The position numbers and the translations under genes were made by a program. Positions 11,291 through 23,845 of a stretch of DNA of 64,000 bases are shown in pieces (the stretch's first letter is position 1; the number at the start of each line of letters is the position of its first letter). Source of the stretch: Ottelia alismoides (lineage: Eukaryota; Streptophyta; Magnoliopsida; Alismatales; Hydrocharitaceae). The notes beneath the pieces were generated by a model, which had not been told where the DNA came from, searched no databases, and saw only the letters and a list, made by a program, of their open reading frames with translations. The DNA lies in NCBI GenBank assembly GCA_037367405.1, contig JAZKJV010002322.1:310001-374000 (forward strand). The letters run 5' to 3'.

Positions 11291-14198
11291 TGATGAATCG
11301 CGAAAAATGCCTCTTTAATACGGTCGTGTTATTGTAGTACAGAAGACATATTTCGATTCGGCAAAGACCACAATCTTCGAAATGTGGTAATTATTTTACT
11401 TGGCAAGTGTATCAAGGTCGAACACAGAGATACGAGCCTCCTAGTTTATTCTTTGAAAATTATCAACTAAATATGAAGTGATTAAATCCAAAATCTATGT
11501 CTTCATATGCATACGTATTGTGCACACAAAATAATGCAAAGACATGATAATATGCAGATGCAAACAACATGATGCAGAGACAAATTAACATGATGCGTGC
11601 AATTTTTATTTTCTTTTTATGCAATTAAAATGAGATGCTTGGTGCAGAATATGCCATAGATGAATATGCAAACAATAATGTAAAAATATGCCCTAAAATT
11701 ATCAATCATTGAGTTATAAAGTAGAGGTTAATTTCAACGACAAATTGAGCATTAAAAATGAATAATGACATCAATTAATGAAGAGCTATTGACACTATAA
11801 ATATAAAAAATTAGCACCCTTAATTAAGTGTCAAAATAGAAGATTAATGATGCCATTAGGGAGAGAATACAATATACAACATAATGAAACTAAAATAATT
11901 GAAAAAAGAGTTCAAATATTCAAGATATGATCAAAACAATGCAAGGGCATAAATGTAATAAAATGCATGAAAATAAATGGATAAACATCACAAATAGGCC
12001 CCCTGGAGGGACCTATTTGCAATTTCTAGAAGGCAGAGGGTCCTCCCTATAAATATTGCTTGTGTGTGGGGGGCCTTTTGTAATTATCATAAGTCGGCCA
12101 GACCTCCATGTAAATTACCTAAGCGTGCACGTGAGGCACGCGCACGGAGGACCTAGATATAATTCTTGCAAGTTCCAAGTTCGGTGATGTAATTTACCCA
12201 GCCCCTCACGTGCAGGGCATCGCGAGGCTAGGTTCGGTGGGTGAAGTGGAGGATCGGTCCACGTAGCAGCTGATGGTGAATCGGGAGGCGGCTTGGTCCA
12301 CCCGAGCCTGTAGGGTAGGCATGGAGGTTCGGGCAGCATCTGGGTCACCCGATCCAGATGATCGAATGATACATGCTTCTTCGTGCTCTACCTCTCCCGT
12401 CGGAGAGGGTTATGCTCCGACGACCTCCCCCGAGCACCATTGGTGTTGTGTTCGATGATAAAGGATCGTGGTAGATCGGGGAAGGTTCAGCGAAGGTCGG
12501 GATGGCATTACGGAGGAGCTTAGGTGTCTGAAGCGATGTAGAGGTGCTCCCTCGTCGGAGATGGTGGAGGAGAATGGGCACGAGGTGCAAGGTCTGATCA
12601 ATGAAGGTACCTGCAAAATGTTAGCGGGAATAGCCGAAGCATGGCGAATGAGTGGCAGGCGCTGAAGGCAGAGGAGATGGCCTTGGATGGAAGGAGGTTA
12701 TGGAGGAGGAAGAAGGTGAGCAGAGGGTATTCGCGAGGATTGCAGAAGTGTGGCAGAGCTTAAGGGATGGTCATTGTGGTCAGAGACTGTGTGTATGCGT
12801 TGGGATAATTAGAGAAAAGTCAAAGCAAATGAGGTGGGAGAGTACCTGACTGGAGATTCAACGATGGCGGAATGGGCTGGCTTGGTTTGGTCTTCAGATG
12901 AAGCCCTGGTCGTCGCACGACTCGCTCAGCCATGGCGAGGTGCTAAATGAAGCCAAAGGCAGCTGCGGCATGGCCAGATAGACCAGGGGTCAACAACGGT
13001 CTGAAGGCACCATTATGGCCCCTCGTTTGACCTCTGTCGGTCATAGGGAGGCGGAGAGGGGCTAGGGTTTAGGCTCTGAAATGGTGGACAAGGAAGAGAT
13101 GAGGCAGAGGCGGAGTATTGTAGGTGAAGGTGGCGGTTACAAGCGAATGATTAGGGGATTTTGAACGACTATAGTGAAGGCTAGGGGTGATGTTGGTATT
13201 GATTGGGGGTTGCACAAAAATGGTGGGTGTGAAGGCTAGCGAGGCGAGGCATTATACACGAGGAAGGTGAAGGGAGTTAGAGGTTATAATTGGAAGGGGG
13301 TGACAAGGTTGTGAGGTGTAACAGCTGGAGGGGAATGAGCTGGAGGTAGGCGACGAGGTGACAGCGTTGGATCATGAGACCCAATGACTAGGATGAAAGC
13401 GCGAAGGGATGGTTTAGATGAGATCCTGAGATCTCATCTAGCGGCGGAGAGCTAGGAGGAGGCGAACAACTGGGATGGAGATGGAGTCTGATCCAAAGGT
13501 CGAGGGCATAAGGGTGTCGTGGAGAGCTAGGAGCCACTAGATGGCAAAGATCATGTGGTTGAGGTTAGGGATCTAGGGGCGGTCCATATCAGATGAGGGA
13601 ATGGATCATACGACTGAGGGAGAGTGGGAAAGGAACGACTAAGATGGAGGAAGCCAGAGGGCGATCAGACAACCCTGGTGGAGGCAGGGTGTCAAGCGGA
13701 GGAGGGGTCACGTGGGTGGACCAGGGGGCGCCATGTGGTCTAATTAGATTATTAAGAGAACAAAAATTAAGAATGAAATAAAAGGAAGGAGAATTAGAAA
13801 GAAGTCAAAACATGAAAGTTGTAGATCTCGATGAAATCTACAAGTTTCATGTTGAACAAAAAGTCAAAAGAGGTCATTTGTACAAAACACAATTTTTTGT
13901 AGTATTTTATAGGTAAAAATACTATGTTTTTAGTGGGTTTGTTTTTTTATTTTCAATTCCTTTTTAAGGCCAAAATAAATATATACATAATTTATCTACT
14001 TTTTATGGGTATTTAATAAATTAGAAAAATAAGGAAAAAGTTATTATTAAATACAATAATTAGAGTTAGCTTTTTATTGTTGATTATACACAGAGTTAAT
14101 AAAAGTTAATAAGAATGAATTGCTTGTGGTTTTTATTGAATTGTTTAAGCTAAGAGGATAATAATTGGATTGTAATATGATGTATCCGAGATTCATCA
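11291..14198 (-). mobile_element. Solo LTR of a long-LTR retrotransposon inserted in the LINE
   Basis: The block starts TGATGAATCGCG, ends GAGATTCATCA (TG...CA) and is flanked by ATGAT on both sides. Its right end is identical in its last 11 bases to the LTRs of the 47.4-60.3 kb element, and its left end is similar. It also shares a TCTCGATGA(A/G)ATCTAC word (about 13830) and a GC-rich middle (about 12100-13750). No second LTR, primer site or coding region adjoins it, so it is best explained as the product of LTR-LTR recombination. Orientation is inferred from the related full-length element. The several open frames in the GC-rich part are not recognised proteins. Confidence 0.8.
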
Positions 14199-15165
14199 AT
14201 GATAAAGCTTCATCTTGTTTAAGGATACAATTTGGGAAGACTTACTATTTTGACATCAACATTGGCCTACATCAAGGTTCAACTTTGAGTCCATTCCTTT
14301 TTACTTTGATTATGGACGAGTTGATAAGTCACATTCAGGATGAGGTACCTTGATATATGTTATTTGTTGATAAAATTGTGTTGATTGATGAGACTAGAGA
14401 TGGAGTAATGAAAAGCTTGAGGTTTGAAGACATACATTAGAGGCTTAAGGGTTTCCTATAAGTAGTGCTAAGACTGAATATATGGAGTGCACTTTTGAAA
14501 GAAAACAATGGTGAAGGAATTGAGGTGAAGATTGTTGATGATAACATTCAGAAGAGAGATGCTTTTAGATGCTTGGATCTATTTTGCAACATAACGGGGA
14601 AATTTATGGAGATGTTACAAATAGAATAAATGCAGGCTGGCTAAAGTGGATAGGAGCATCTACTCTTCTCTGTGATAAGAAAATTCTTTTGAAATGAAAG
14701 TTTTACAAAGCAGTTGTGCGACATGCTATGCTCTATGGATATGAATGTTAGCATGTGAACCATAGACATGTGCAGGGAATGACAGCAACAAAAATGAAAA
14801 TGTTAAGGTGGATGTGTGGACATACATATAAAGATAGGATCCAGAATGATGCCATCAGAAGGAAAGCTGATGTAGCTACGATCGAGGATAAGATGCGAGA
14901 AAATTGCTTAAGGTGGTTTGACCATTTGTAAACGAGGTCGGTTGATGCACTAGTGAGGAGATGCGAGTTTTGGGATGTTGAGAGCCGGGTAAGAGCTGGT
15001 GAGGAAGGCCCAAGAAGTGTTGGAATGAAACTATACGAAGGGATCTTAGTTTTTTTGGATCTAAGCCCGAGAATGACGCAAGATAGATATGAATGGACAC
15101 AAAGAATCCATGTAGCCGACCCTACTTAAAGTGGGAAAAGGCTTTGTTGTTATTGTTATTTTATT
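14199..15165 (+). pseudogene. RTE-type LINE, 3' part with tail
   Basis: The reading resumes exactly at the duplicated ATGAT, with INIGLHQGSTLSPFLFTLIMDEL, the next block of RTE reverse transcriptase. The catalytic region reads FVDKIVLID where active relatives have FADD, so one catalytic Asp is lost. After several stops the C-terminal end is still visible (WTQRIHVADPT near 15090-15125). The 3' end, GTAGCCGACCCTACTT...GGCTTTGTTGTTATTG (about 15112-15160), is the typical tail of these elements. The same tail appears at 27420-27475, so at least two insertions of this family lie in the window. Confidence 0.8.
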
Positions 15166-16244
15166 CTTGTGGATTTTGATCAAATTCATGACCATTGTTC
15201 CTTCTCTTATTAAGGTGTTCGTGTTAAAAACTTTATGCATTTTTTATTAACCGATATATACACATTCATCACTTTTAACATCAATTTTATCCAAGTTACC
15301 TTTTGTGTTTAATGTGGAACATTTTCTCTAAACACTTTGGAATAACTTACTGTAGGAATTTTATCATAAAAAGTTCAAAGTTTGTTATTTTACGAATTGA
15401 TCGAATTATTACTATGTTTACTGGATGACAACAATATTAGTTGCTTCAACTCAAAAGTATTTTGGTAACTCATAATCAATCATACGTTTTTTGCATATTC
15501 TTGTAATGTTCTATTCTTTGCCTCTACTACATTTTCTAAGGTGCTCTTGGAAAAGAGTATTCAAGTTTTATTCCATGTATTTCATAGAACTTAATGAAAA
15601 TTTCATTTTCAAGCTCTTTGCCCATGATTTTTACATACTTCAAGCATTTCATTATTATTATTATTATCTTTTTTGCGCTTATTTAGAAAAATTTATGAAA
15701 TATTTCGTTATTTGATATTTGAATATGAAGAAGATGGCACACTTGAACATACAGTAATCATATACGATTACGAGGTAATATTTACAACCATTTAAGCTTC
15801 CTCTTTAGTTGGGGTGTAAAAGTTCTAAGGGTCTTCACGTTGAAACAATATTTTTGTGTTTATATGAACTTTTGTGTAGGTTTTCCTAAAGAGAAAAAAA
15901 CCACAAGTTGTTTTTGGGTTAACTCTTTTAACATGCAATCCAATTATTAAGTTATTCTTAATAAACTTATTTAGATATTTGTAAGGTACATAGTATAGTC
16001 TTCTACGCAAAAATTAATTTCGTTATTTCTAGTAATTAAATAATCATGAACATATATTTACTGAATTAAATAATATAAATATATTTATTTTCTTTCTTTA
16101 AATAACAATGTTTCGTTTGATTTCATCAACAATTTCAAAAAATAGATAAAATACGACATAATATCCTTTCTCACGAACCTGACTTATACAAAATAAATTA
16201 TTCTTCATCCCATTAGCTAAAAAGCATTATCAAATCTAGTTTTA
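15166..16244. other. AT-rich intergenic DNA, nothing recognised
   Basis: AT-rich, with small ATT and TTA simple repeats (for example near 15655). No recognisable gene. Confidence 0.5.
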
Positions 16245-18170
16245 CCATTGTACATTTATCTAATACCTATAATGTGTCCCTTGTAGCTCAAACGTGATAG
16301 ATCATCATCCCATGTGTTCAAAGTTGTGAATACCTTCTTGTCTCCCCTCGTATGCTTTGAGCATCTGAATCCATAATTTATTGCCTTTCTTCTTCTTTAC
16401 AACATTTAAGGTTGGAGTAACTCTTAGTCCACAAGACTTAGTAATTTTAGTCTATTTTTTGATCAAACATAAATCCATTATGCATGACATGCACTTTTTC
16501 TACTTAATAACTAAGTTTCAAAAAGTTCTTTTCGTACCTACTTCTTGGATCCATGATGGTTATTCCTTTTATCTCCTATTCAACAAAGTTGTTGATATAA
16601 TTATGAGAAAAGATACTAACTCCTATTCCATTATATCATGAGAAATTCTATAAAAATCTAACAAATTTATCTAACTTTTCTTTTCCCTTGTACATTTAGC
16701 AAGATCATTTATAAGTTTATCACAATTTAATTAAAGACTACTAATTTCATTTTCAAGAAATGTTATCTTTTTTTGAAACAAGATTGATTTATTACCAAAC
16801 ATCTTTTTTTCATTTATTGACTCCTTAACTTATTTATTATTTTCTCATGTAGACTTTTCAAGATATTCAAAAACTTCATAAAATTTGTTAAAAGATTATA
16901 ATAAACTCTTGGGTTACGTCATTGCCCAAAAGCATGAGTTCAGGACATGCATATTCTCCTTCAATCGAACTTGAGTCAGTCGTTGCTTGATTCCGACTAA
17001 TCTCATGTTGGTTGTAGTGCTTTCTTCTAATTTCTATTATTAACTTTTTAGGATAATCTATATTGCTTTTTTTCTCTTACTTGATTTGTGGACAATCCTT
17101 TTGAAGTTGTCCCTTCTTTTTGCATTTAGAACATGCAGGTGCATCCTCTTATCCTCTTATACACTTTCTTTGACTTTAAGCTCTTTTTGTTGCTCATAAA
17201 CTTCTTAAACATGCTAGCTAATAAAGCAATGCCCTTATCATCTAATTCTTCATCGTATGTGGCTCCAATACTTACCTTTAAAGCATGTGATTTCTTACTT
17301 GTTAATTTAATTGGATTCTTGATGTTCTTCTTGAATACATAAGCCATCAAGTTTCTTACGAGGTAATCTATCTCAATATCCTCCATGCCATCTTATTCTT
17401 CACTTGCTGTTACTTTTCTCACTCACGTGAATGGGAATCAATTACTTTCATCTCTATTAATTCTCCCTTGATAATACCCTTCCCCCCTCCAAAGCCTTAA
17501 GATTATTCACAAATGATTGTGAATGTTGTGTACGTGTCTTTAATTGATTACCCTTTCTTCGTATCAAAGTTTTCGATTCATTAGTTAACATAGTAACCTT
17601 ATAGCTCTTAATTTTATGTGTATCTTTGAAGGTTACTTGGAGTATCTTCCACATATCGTGCACATATTTGGATTCCGACATCCTATCGCACTCATCAACA
17701 AATAGAGCATAATATATCATGTTTACTGCTTTAGAGTTTATCTTTAACTCTTTGACTTGGGCATCCAAGAAATCTTCTTCTTCTTCCTTCAAAGTTGGCT
17801 TTATGTACGAGTTCGCTACACACGTCCACATCATATATTTGCATGTAGATCTCCACTTTATTTTCTTAACAAACATAGTCCCTCCTTTTAAAGTAGGGTA
17901 TTTTTTATACATATTCTGTAAAGTATCTCGAGTTGGTGGAGATGTTATATTGTGCGATCTAGGATGCAAAACTTGCACCATCCCATATACTAATTGTGAG
18001 TTTAACACAAGGAGGGAAGGGGGAATGTTCTTCCTAACGATTGCAAACTTAATTTTATAAGCCACGAGATATGGAAGAGATATTTATCTAAGATTTTCCC
18101 TTTGCTTTCTCCATTCATGTTCTTGAAACCGAGGGTAGCACAATCTCGTGCGCAACCTACACCCATCCTA
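16245..18170 (-). pseudogene. Decayed copia retrotransposon gag-protease
   Basis: Read on the minus strand, 18065-17457 resembles the UBN2-type gag of plant copia elements (KINSKAVNMIYYALFVDE, WKILQVTFKDT, LKALEGG). It continues in broken frames to a zinc knuckle at about 17133-17092, C-x2-C-x8-Q-x-x-x-x-C style, where the expected His is Gln. Next come a coiled-coil-like segment (about 17080-16640) and a protease-start relic with CSKHTRGDKKVFTTL (about 16380-16300), whose catalytic Asp-Ser/Thr-Gly is gone. Several stops and frameshifts mark it as dead. No LTRs, integrase or reverse transcriptase were found beside it, so the rest is deleted or unrecognisable. Confidence 0.65.
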
Positions 18171-21100
18171 AGATAACTTCCCAGGAAGATTTTATTTTCT
18201 TGTAAAGAAAGGAATCCATAATCCGATTACGTATATGCAACAAGTTAACAAAAAGAAAAATACCTTAATTATATATAATATTGGAACACAAACTTAATTA
18301 AGCATAGGTAAAGTGAACTTGTTAGCATTAAAGAGCACTTTAGAACACAATTGAGCATTTGAGAGCTTAAGCATATGCATACAATTTTGGCTTATAACTT
18401 TACTCAGATGAGTAAAAATGGAAGTACTTGAGTTGTATGTGTTGTGCATCATGAAAGGCGACTAAAAAGTAATTTACAGGCTCGAACATGCTTAGTGATC
18501 TTTTAAGTACTAAATAGGATTAAGTAAAAGGTCATTAACATATAACATCAAAATATGCATCTATTAATAAATTAGTTGTTTGGTAGAAATGATCGGTTTA
18601 TATTTGTAACTCATTCCCCCTCCCCCACTGAAACAAGAAGTCCATATCTGCATCAAACACCCCCCTCTATCTCTGTTGTGTCTTCCTTTAGCATCTTGGC
18701 ATCTCTCTACATCACATTTCAAATAATTACTATTTTTCTTGCGTAATAGTTTGATTTCAAATTCAACGATTTAGTACATAATCCATGTGATTAAAATTTC
18801 ATTCGTTCTATGTTGTTTTTGTGTGAATTTTTCCGGTGAAAGTTACAATTATTTTTCTACATCAATTCTTGCATTCAATGTATATGGATCTTCTTGTCAA
18901 AGTATGGCTAAGGTACTCGGATAAGAACCATGTAATGAGCATAATATTGGTTGTATTTTTTTGTAGAGATTACTTGTACATCTTTTTAATGTTGATTACA
19001 TTTACATGTTTAACATCATACGTAGGAATGGAACCCTAGTAACTTCCAACAATTAATCTAACTTCATCAAATAAAGCAACAATGGGGTCATATAAAAAAT
19101 AAAATGGGAGAATCAAATACAAAGTAGTGATGAATTGTTGCAGATATTTCGAGTTGCTTCTTAATCTTGGGTTTTGGACTTCGATTTAACTTAACATCCC
19201 GATATTCAAGATGACGTCAAAGAGCATATTTTTCATTTAAAAAGGTATAACAATGGATGGAGGGTTTAACCCTATTTTGGTTTCAAATATATTACACAGA
19301 CAAAAATGAATGAAGGTTGAGACCTATCTGGTACAAAAATATCCTAATAGGTTGGGGTATAACATAATTAAAGATGCAACTCTTTATTGATATTGTTATC
19401 TATAACTCTTTATTGATATTGTTATCTATCTAGGATAAATTACACATGTCAAGATATTAGTGCTACATTTATTTGCAAATGATGACATAATTAGAGAGGT
19501 AAAAGTAAGCTTGATAAACCCATCGGGGAATAAACACATGCTCTAGAAATGTCTACAATGCAGCTCACTCAATATGTGAGAATAATAAAGCGACCTCAAC
19601 ATATTAAGTCGATAATGTCTGAACACGATAATTGAACTAAGTGAGAAAAAGCACATCATTTTGCAAGGCAGTGTCATACAAGTTCTACTTTCTCAGGGAT
19701 TAACTTTTCAAGGGTACGATGAATATAAAAAACCCATCTAGTAAAAACAATCACTTGAGAATATAAAATATTTATCAATGATTAGTTTTGATGTAAACAC
19801 TATGGCACTTGAAAATCTCTAGGAAAAAATAAACCAATATCTCATAAGTTATAGATAGAATTACCCATGACTTGTCCAATTCAAACAAGCAATATTAATG
19901 TCAAAATATCTGGAGATTATTTTATCACATTCTTACTTCATGAATCTCGATATATATCAAATATGGAGCAGACAACTGTTGTATTAAAATTTTTTAATTC
20001 AAAAAAATAATTAATAAAGAGGTTAAGTGACTACACATATCAAGATTTTTTAATCAAATAAGGAGTACATTTAAAGAGATAGTTGACGAAGTGTTTACAT
20101 ATGTAATGCACATATCGAGACTCCAAGGTTAAGTTTATGACAATGTAAAGTAACATTTGTAGTGTATTCGATGGTCTAAAACCCATAGTTTGATCTTTTT
20201 TGCATTTTATTCATTACTTTGCACATAAACTTAAATTAGAATTTATTGTTCTTGTTAGAAGTCATGACCTCATTGATATGTATTTTTTACAAATGTAGAA
20301 AATTTTCAAGTTTTATTTATCGCATTATGTAATAAGCTTTCTTAGCTGGTTTGACTCATTTCACTTCTTCCAACAGTGTGTAACTAAAGACTCGGTCTGA
20401 ATCCTCCGACAAATCTAGACTTCTCATTCTCAATGCGTGCTTTTTACACGAGTTAGTTATTAGCAGTTGTCATTGCTACAAAAAATCCATCATGAATTCA
20501 CTCTTAATCATACGCATGAATTGACGCGGTCTTGGGTCCAACTAAGGTTTTTTATTCAACAATATATATTTGGCTCCTGTTAAGCAAGAAATTAGTCGGA
20601 TTGGTCTCGGTGTCCTTGCCATACTTTTATGACTATATGTTCAAGCTGCTATGGTAATCCATGATGGGACATCTAACTCATAGATGATCATCCTTGTAGG
20701 GCCATAACTGATCACCAACATGATTCTTTCACTAAGCTAACTATTTGAAAAAAAATATAGGAGAGAAGGAAATGCATTATTAGTCTAGTGGTCAACCTGC
20801 CATAGAAAGAACCTTGAGTATGAGCAAGGGTAGAAGTGGAAAGTGAGACTAGTATACCGACCATCCATTCTTATCTAAACCTTCTACTTAATAAGCTACA
20901 TCAATAGACATCGTGAAAGTCTTCAGGTATAATGTCTCTACCTTCTTCTATGTGAGAGAGTGATCATTTACTAATGAATGCGACATCCCATCATGCCATT
21001 CCTTTGCAAGAGAGGAAGTTCTGTATGGTAGGAAAGTATTTGCATCCAAAATAAAAGAAGTAACTAGGAGCGAATCCTAACATGTGAATTATTTAAAGAA

Positions 21101-22449
21101 GGAAAAACAATCAGAATTTATAAATCACTTAATTTAGGAAATTTTAAACATGACCATATTTGAATCAAGAGAATAATTTCTTACAACATGATGATACACA
21201 TCATAGTTCACATATCAATTGTTTAATAAGTTTTCTTAAGTTATACACATCTATGATTCGTGGATTCAAATTTTTGAGAGAGAAATGCGAATTTTGATAT
21301 CACGATAAGATATTTGAATTTTTACTTAAGCGGAAAGTTTTCAAGTTTATTTCTATTTACATTTCATGATTGATATTTTTAGATGTTGTATATACACTTT
21401 CCGAATTACTTTGATGGATTGATGGATCATATATCGTTCTAAGGATGATTAAGACGTAATTGATATAATTATCCTCTTGCATTATTATCGTGTTCAAGTA
21501 TTTTATACTATCATTGAGATACAATCACAAGAGTTTAGTGAATGTTTTACCAAAAAAAAAGCAGTTAAACCTTTTTCATTGCATGACACATTTAAGTCCT
21601 AAGAACCTATTTACGGTATTTGATCTTGAAGAATGTATTCGTCATACTTGGTTTCATTGAGTATATTATTGAGGGAAGAAATAATTCCCAAAATGGAACA
21701 TGCCTTACATAGCATAGAAATCCAAAAGGCATGGCCAAAGTCTAAACCAAGGAACGAGCAAAGGATATAGGATATACACAAATGGCAAAGAAAGGGTTGC
21801 AATCTAGCTACTACCCTAGGATAACTATGCCCCCAACGCGAGGGAATGAATTCGATGGATAACTCGATGCCATGATTGCTAACATATAACTTTAAGAGCA
21901 ACACAGAGAGCTATATAGATGAAGGCAAATGTTTTACATAGGAATAAAGTTTATTGCCATTGTAGATACTTGGGTAATCCTCCATATGTCGGGTGCCTCT
22001 CAATAGACAAAGAAATGTTAGGAAAATAGGTAGGTGCATGATCTTGATGGTGGCAGAGAAATCTCTACCTTGTGACTCATCAAGCTCAATAATATAAGGA
22101 AGCAGAACCCCCAAGGAGGGACCCACTCCCGTATGTAGATCTATCCATCCTCCCAAAAATCACTTGCTTGGGCATTTAGAAAGAGAGAGTAGAATAGAAA
22201 GGTGACGACATCTTTGCCATCTTCGTCCAAGGGGAGCTGGAGAGGGAGGAGAAAGGAAGCATATTGCCTCTACCGGTGACTTGCTCATGGATGAGAAGAG
22301 TAAGGATGCATTATTGACTCCTTCCTTAACAACCTCTACCAACAAAAGGGGGATGACCATAGCCCGTAAGTGTAACATCCACCTTGACCTCGCCTTAGTC
22401 CTTGAGCAATAGAGAGCACGCAATGAAGTAGAGGAGAAGGGAGCCTAAG
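18171..22449. other. AT-rich intergenic DNA with unrecognised open frames near its right end
   Basis: No family was recognised. A 26-bp perfect tandem duplication lies at 19378-19429. Three successive minus-strand open frames (22423-22160, 22156-21911, 21904-21611; 81-97 codons) sit close together in less AT-rich sequence and could be remains of one coding region. They show no motif I know. The copia element at 22455 interrupted this stretch, whose continuation lies at 31296. Confidence 0.4.
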
Positions 22450-22454
22450 CTTTC

Positions 22455-23120
22455 TGTTGGGAACAGATTCCCCGTATAAATTGAATTGCGGAAAAATAAC
22501 CAAAGTTGATAGGAGGATCATGCACGATATATCAACTATGAGAAAGTATCTCAATCACACAAAAAAATCAACCATAGATGCACGGAGAATTTTTAACGCG
22601 GAAAATCCTCAATGTGAGGGGAAAAACCACAGTTTTGACCGCAACCCAAAATCAAGCACTATAATCGAAGTAATCTCCTGTGAGGGGCTTACAAAAGGAC
22701 ATACCTCAATAAGATGCTACAAATTACTAAACAATGGAGAATAATAGAGAGGAGAAATATCACCCAATGGTAAATCCGTCGTCAAACTGTAGGGAAGAAT
22801 GCTGAAGAAGAATTGCTCCAAAGGTTACTCCCTCCAAACTCCGTGGCAACCACAAACTTTCTTTCTTCTTCCTTCTCTTATTTCTTTCTTGTGCTAGGAG
22901 AGCTTGTGTTGGGATGATCCTGGTATGCATCCCATACCCCCTATTTATACTCCATGGAGATGGACAAATAAGGAAATGTGGACTCCTACTTCCAATAGGA
23001 TTAGGAAAAAAAGACGACTCCTAATCCTAAAAGGTAACTGATTTTTCCTTTTCCAAATAGGACTACCAATGTTCTATATATATGGGCTAGATTCCCACAA
23101 GGAAGGGAACCCATCCAACA
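22455..23120 (-). repeat. copia 3' LTR
   Basis: This 666-bp terminal repeat is paired with 30633-31295. On the + strand it begins TGTTGGGAACAG and ends CCATCCAACA. Confidence 0.92.
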
Positions 23121-23134
23121 AATCTCTCCCTCAC
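23121..23134 (-). other. copia polypurine tract
   Basis: The minus strand reads GTGAGGGAGAGATT directly before the 3' LTR. This is the expected primer site for plus-strand DNA synthesis. Confidence 0.75.
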
Positions 23135-23149
23135 CGACGATGTGGGACC

Positions 23150-23845
23150 TGCTCCAAACCTGCGAGGGAGCAGCATCTCTCGAACTTTCCAAGCGACAAA
23201 ATCTTTATAATCATATCGACACCATTGTCATCTATGTGATCTTGTCAAGTATAATGTGCTTCGATTCTAACACATCACGCATCCAATGAAATCTGATATC
23301 GATGTGCTTTGATCTTGTACGGAATGTAGAGTTTTTGCCAAGATGAATAACACTCTGACTATCACAGTAAAACACGTACTTGTCCTGATGAAAATCAAGT
23401 TCCTACATGAAGTTCTTCATCCACAGCAACTCCTTGCATGCCTCTATAGCTGCAATGAACTCAGCCTCTGTAGTTGATAAAGCAACACACTTCTGTAGAC
23501 GAGACTACCAAGAAACTACACCACCTACAAAGGACATCATGTAACATGATATGGATCTTCTCCCATCAATGTCACTTGTCATGTCTTTATTTGTGTATCC
23601 AAGAAGAATAGGCTTCCCTGCTCCAAAACAAAGAGAGTAGCTATTAGTACCTCGAAGATATCTCAAGGTCCATTTAACTGCTTCCCAATGTTGTTTTACT
23701 GGATTTGAGATCAACCTACTAACAACTCCAACTGCATGAGCAATATCTGGTCTTGTACAAACCATGGCATACATGAGACTACTTGTGGCTGATGCATAAG
23801 GAACTCTTTCCATATCTTTCTTGTCTGCATTGTTCTATGGGCTAT
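23150..23845 (-). pseudogene. copia RNase H / end of polyprotein
   Basis: The minus strand from 23813 reads MERVPYASATSSLMYAMVCT and then the RNase H region (YVFYCDSQSVIHLGKN near 23370-23320, RSKHIDIRFHW near 23300), the standard end of copia pol. A stop lies just before MERV (about 23833), and others follow near 23200. The upstream part of the reverse transcriptase is 3.4 kb away because of the inserted solo LTR. Confidence 0.85.

Noticed and set aside
12115..13781. GC-rich block with open frames that could suggest a gene
   Set aside because: It lies wholly inside a solo LTR with exact ends and target duplication, and no frame resembles a protein family.
15655..15675. ATT simple repeat and other short microsatellites
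   Set aside because: Too short and common in AT-rich plant DNA to be informative.
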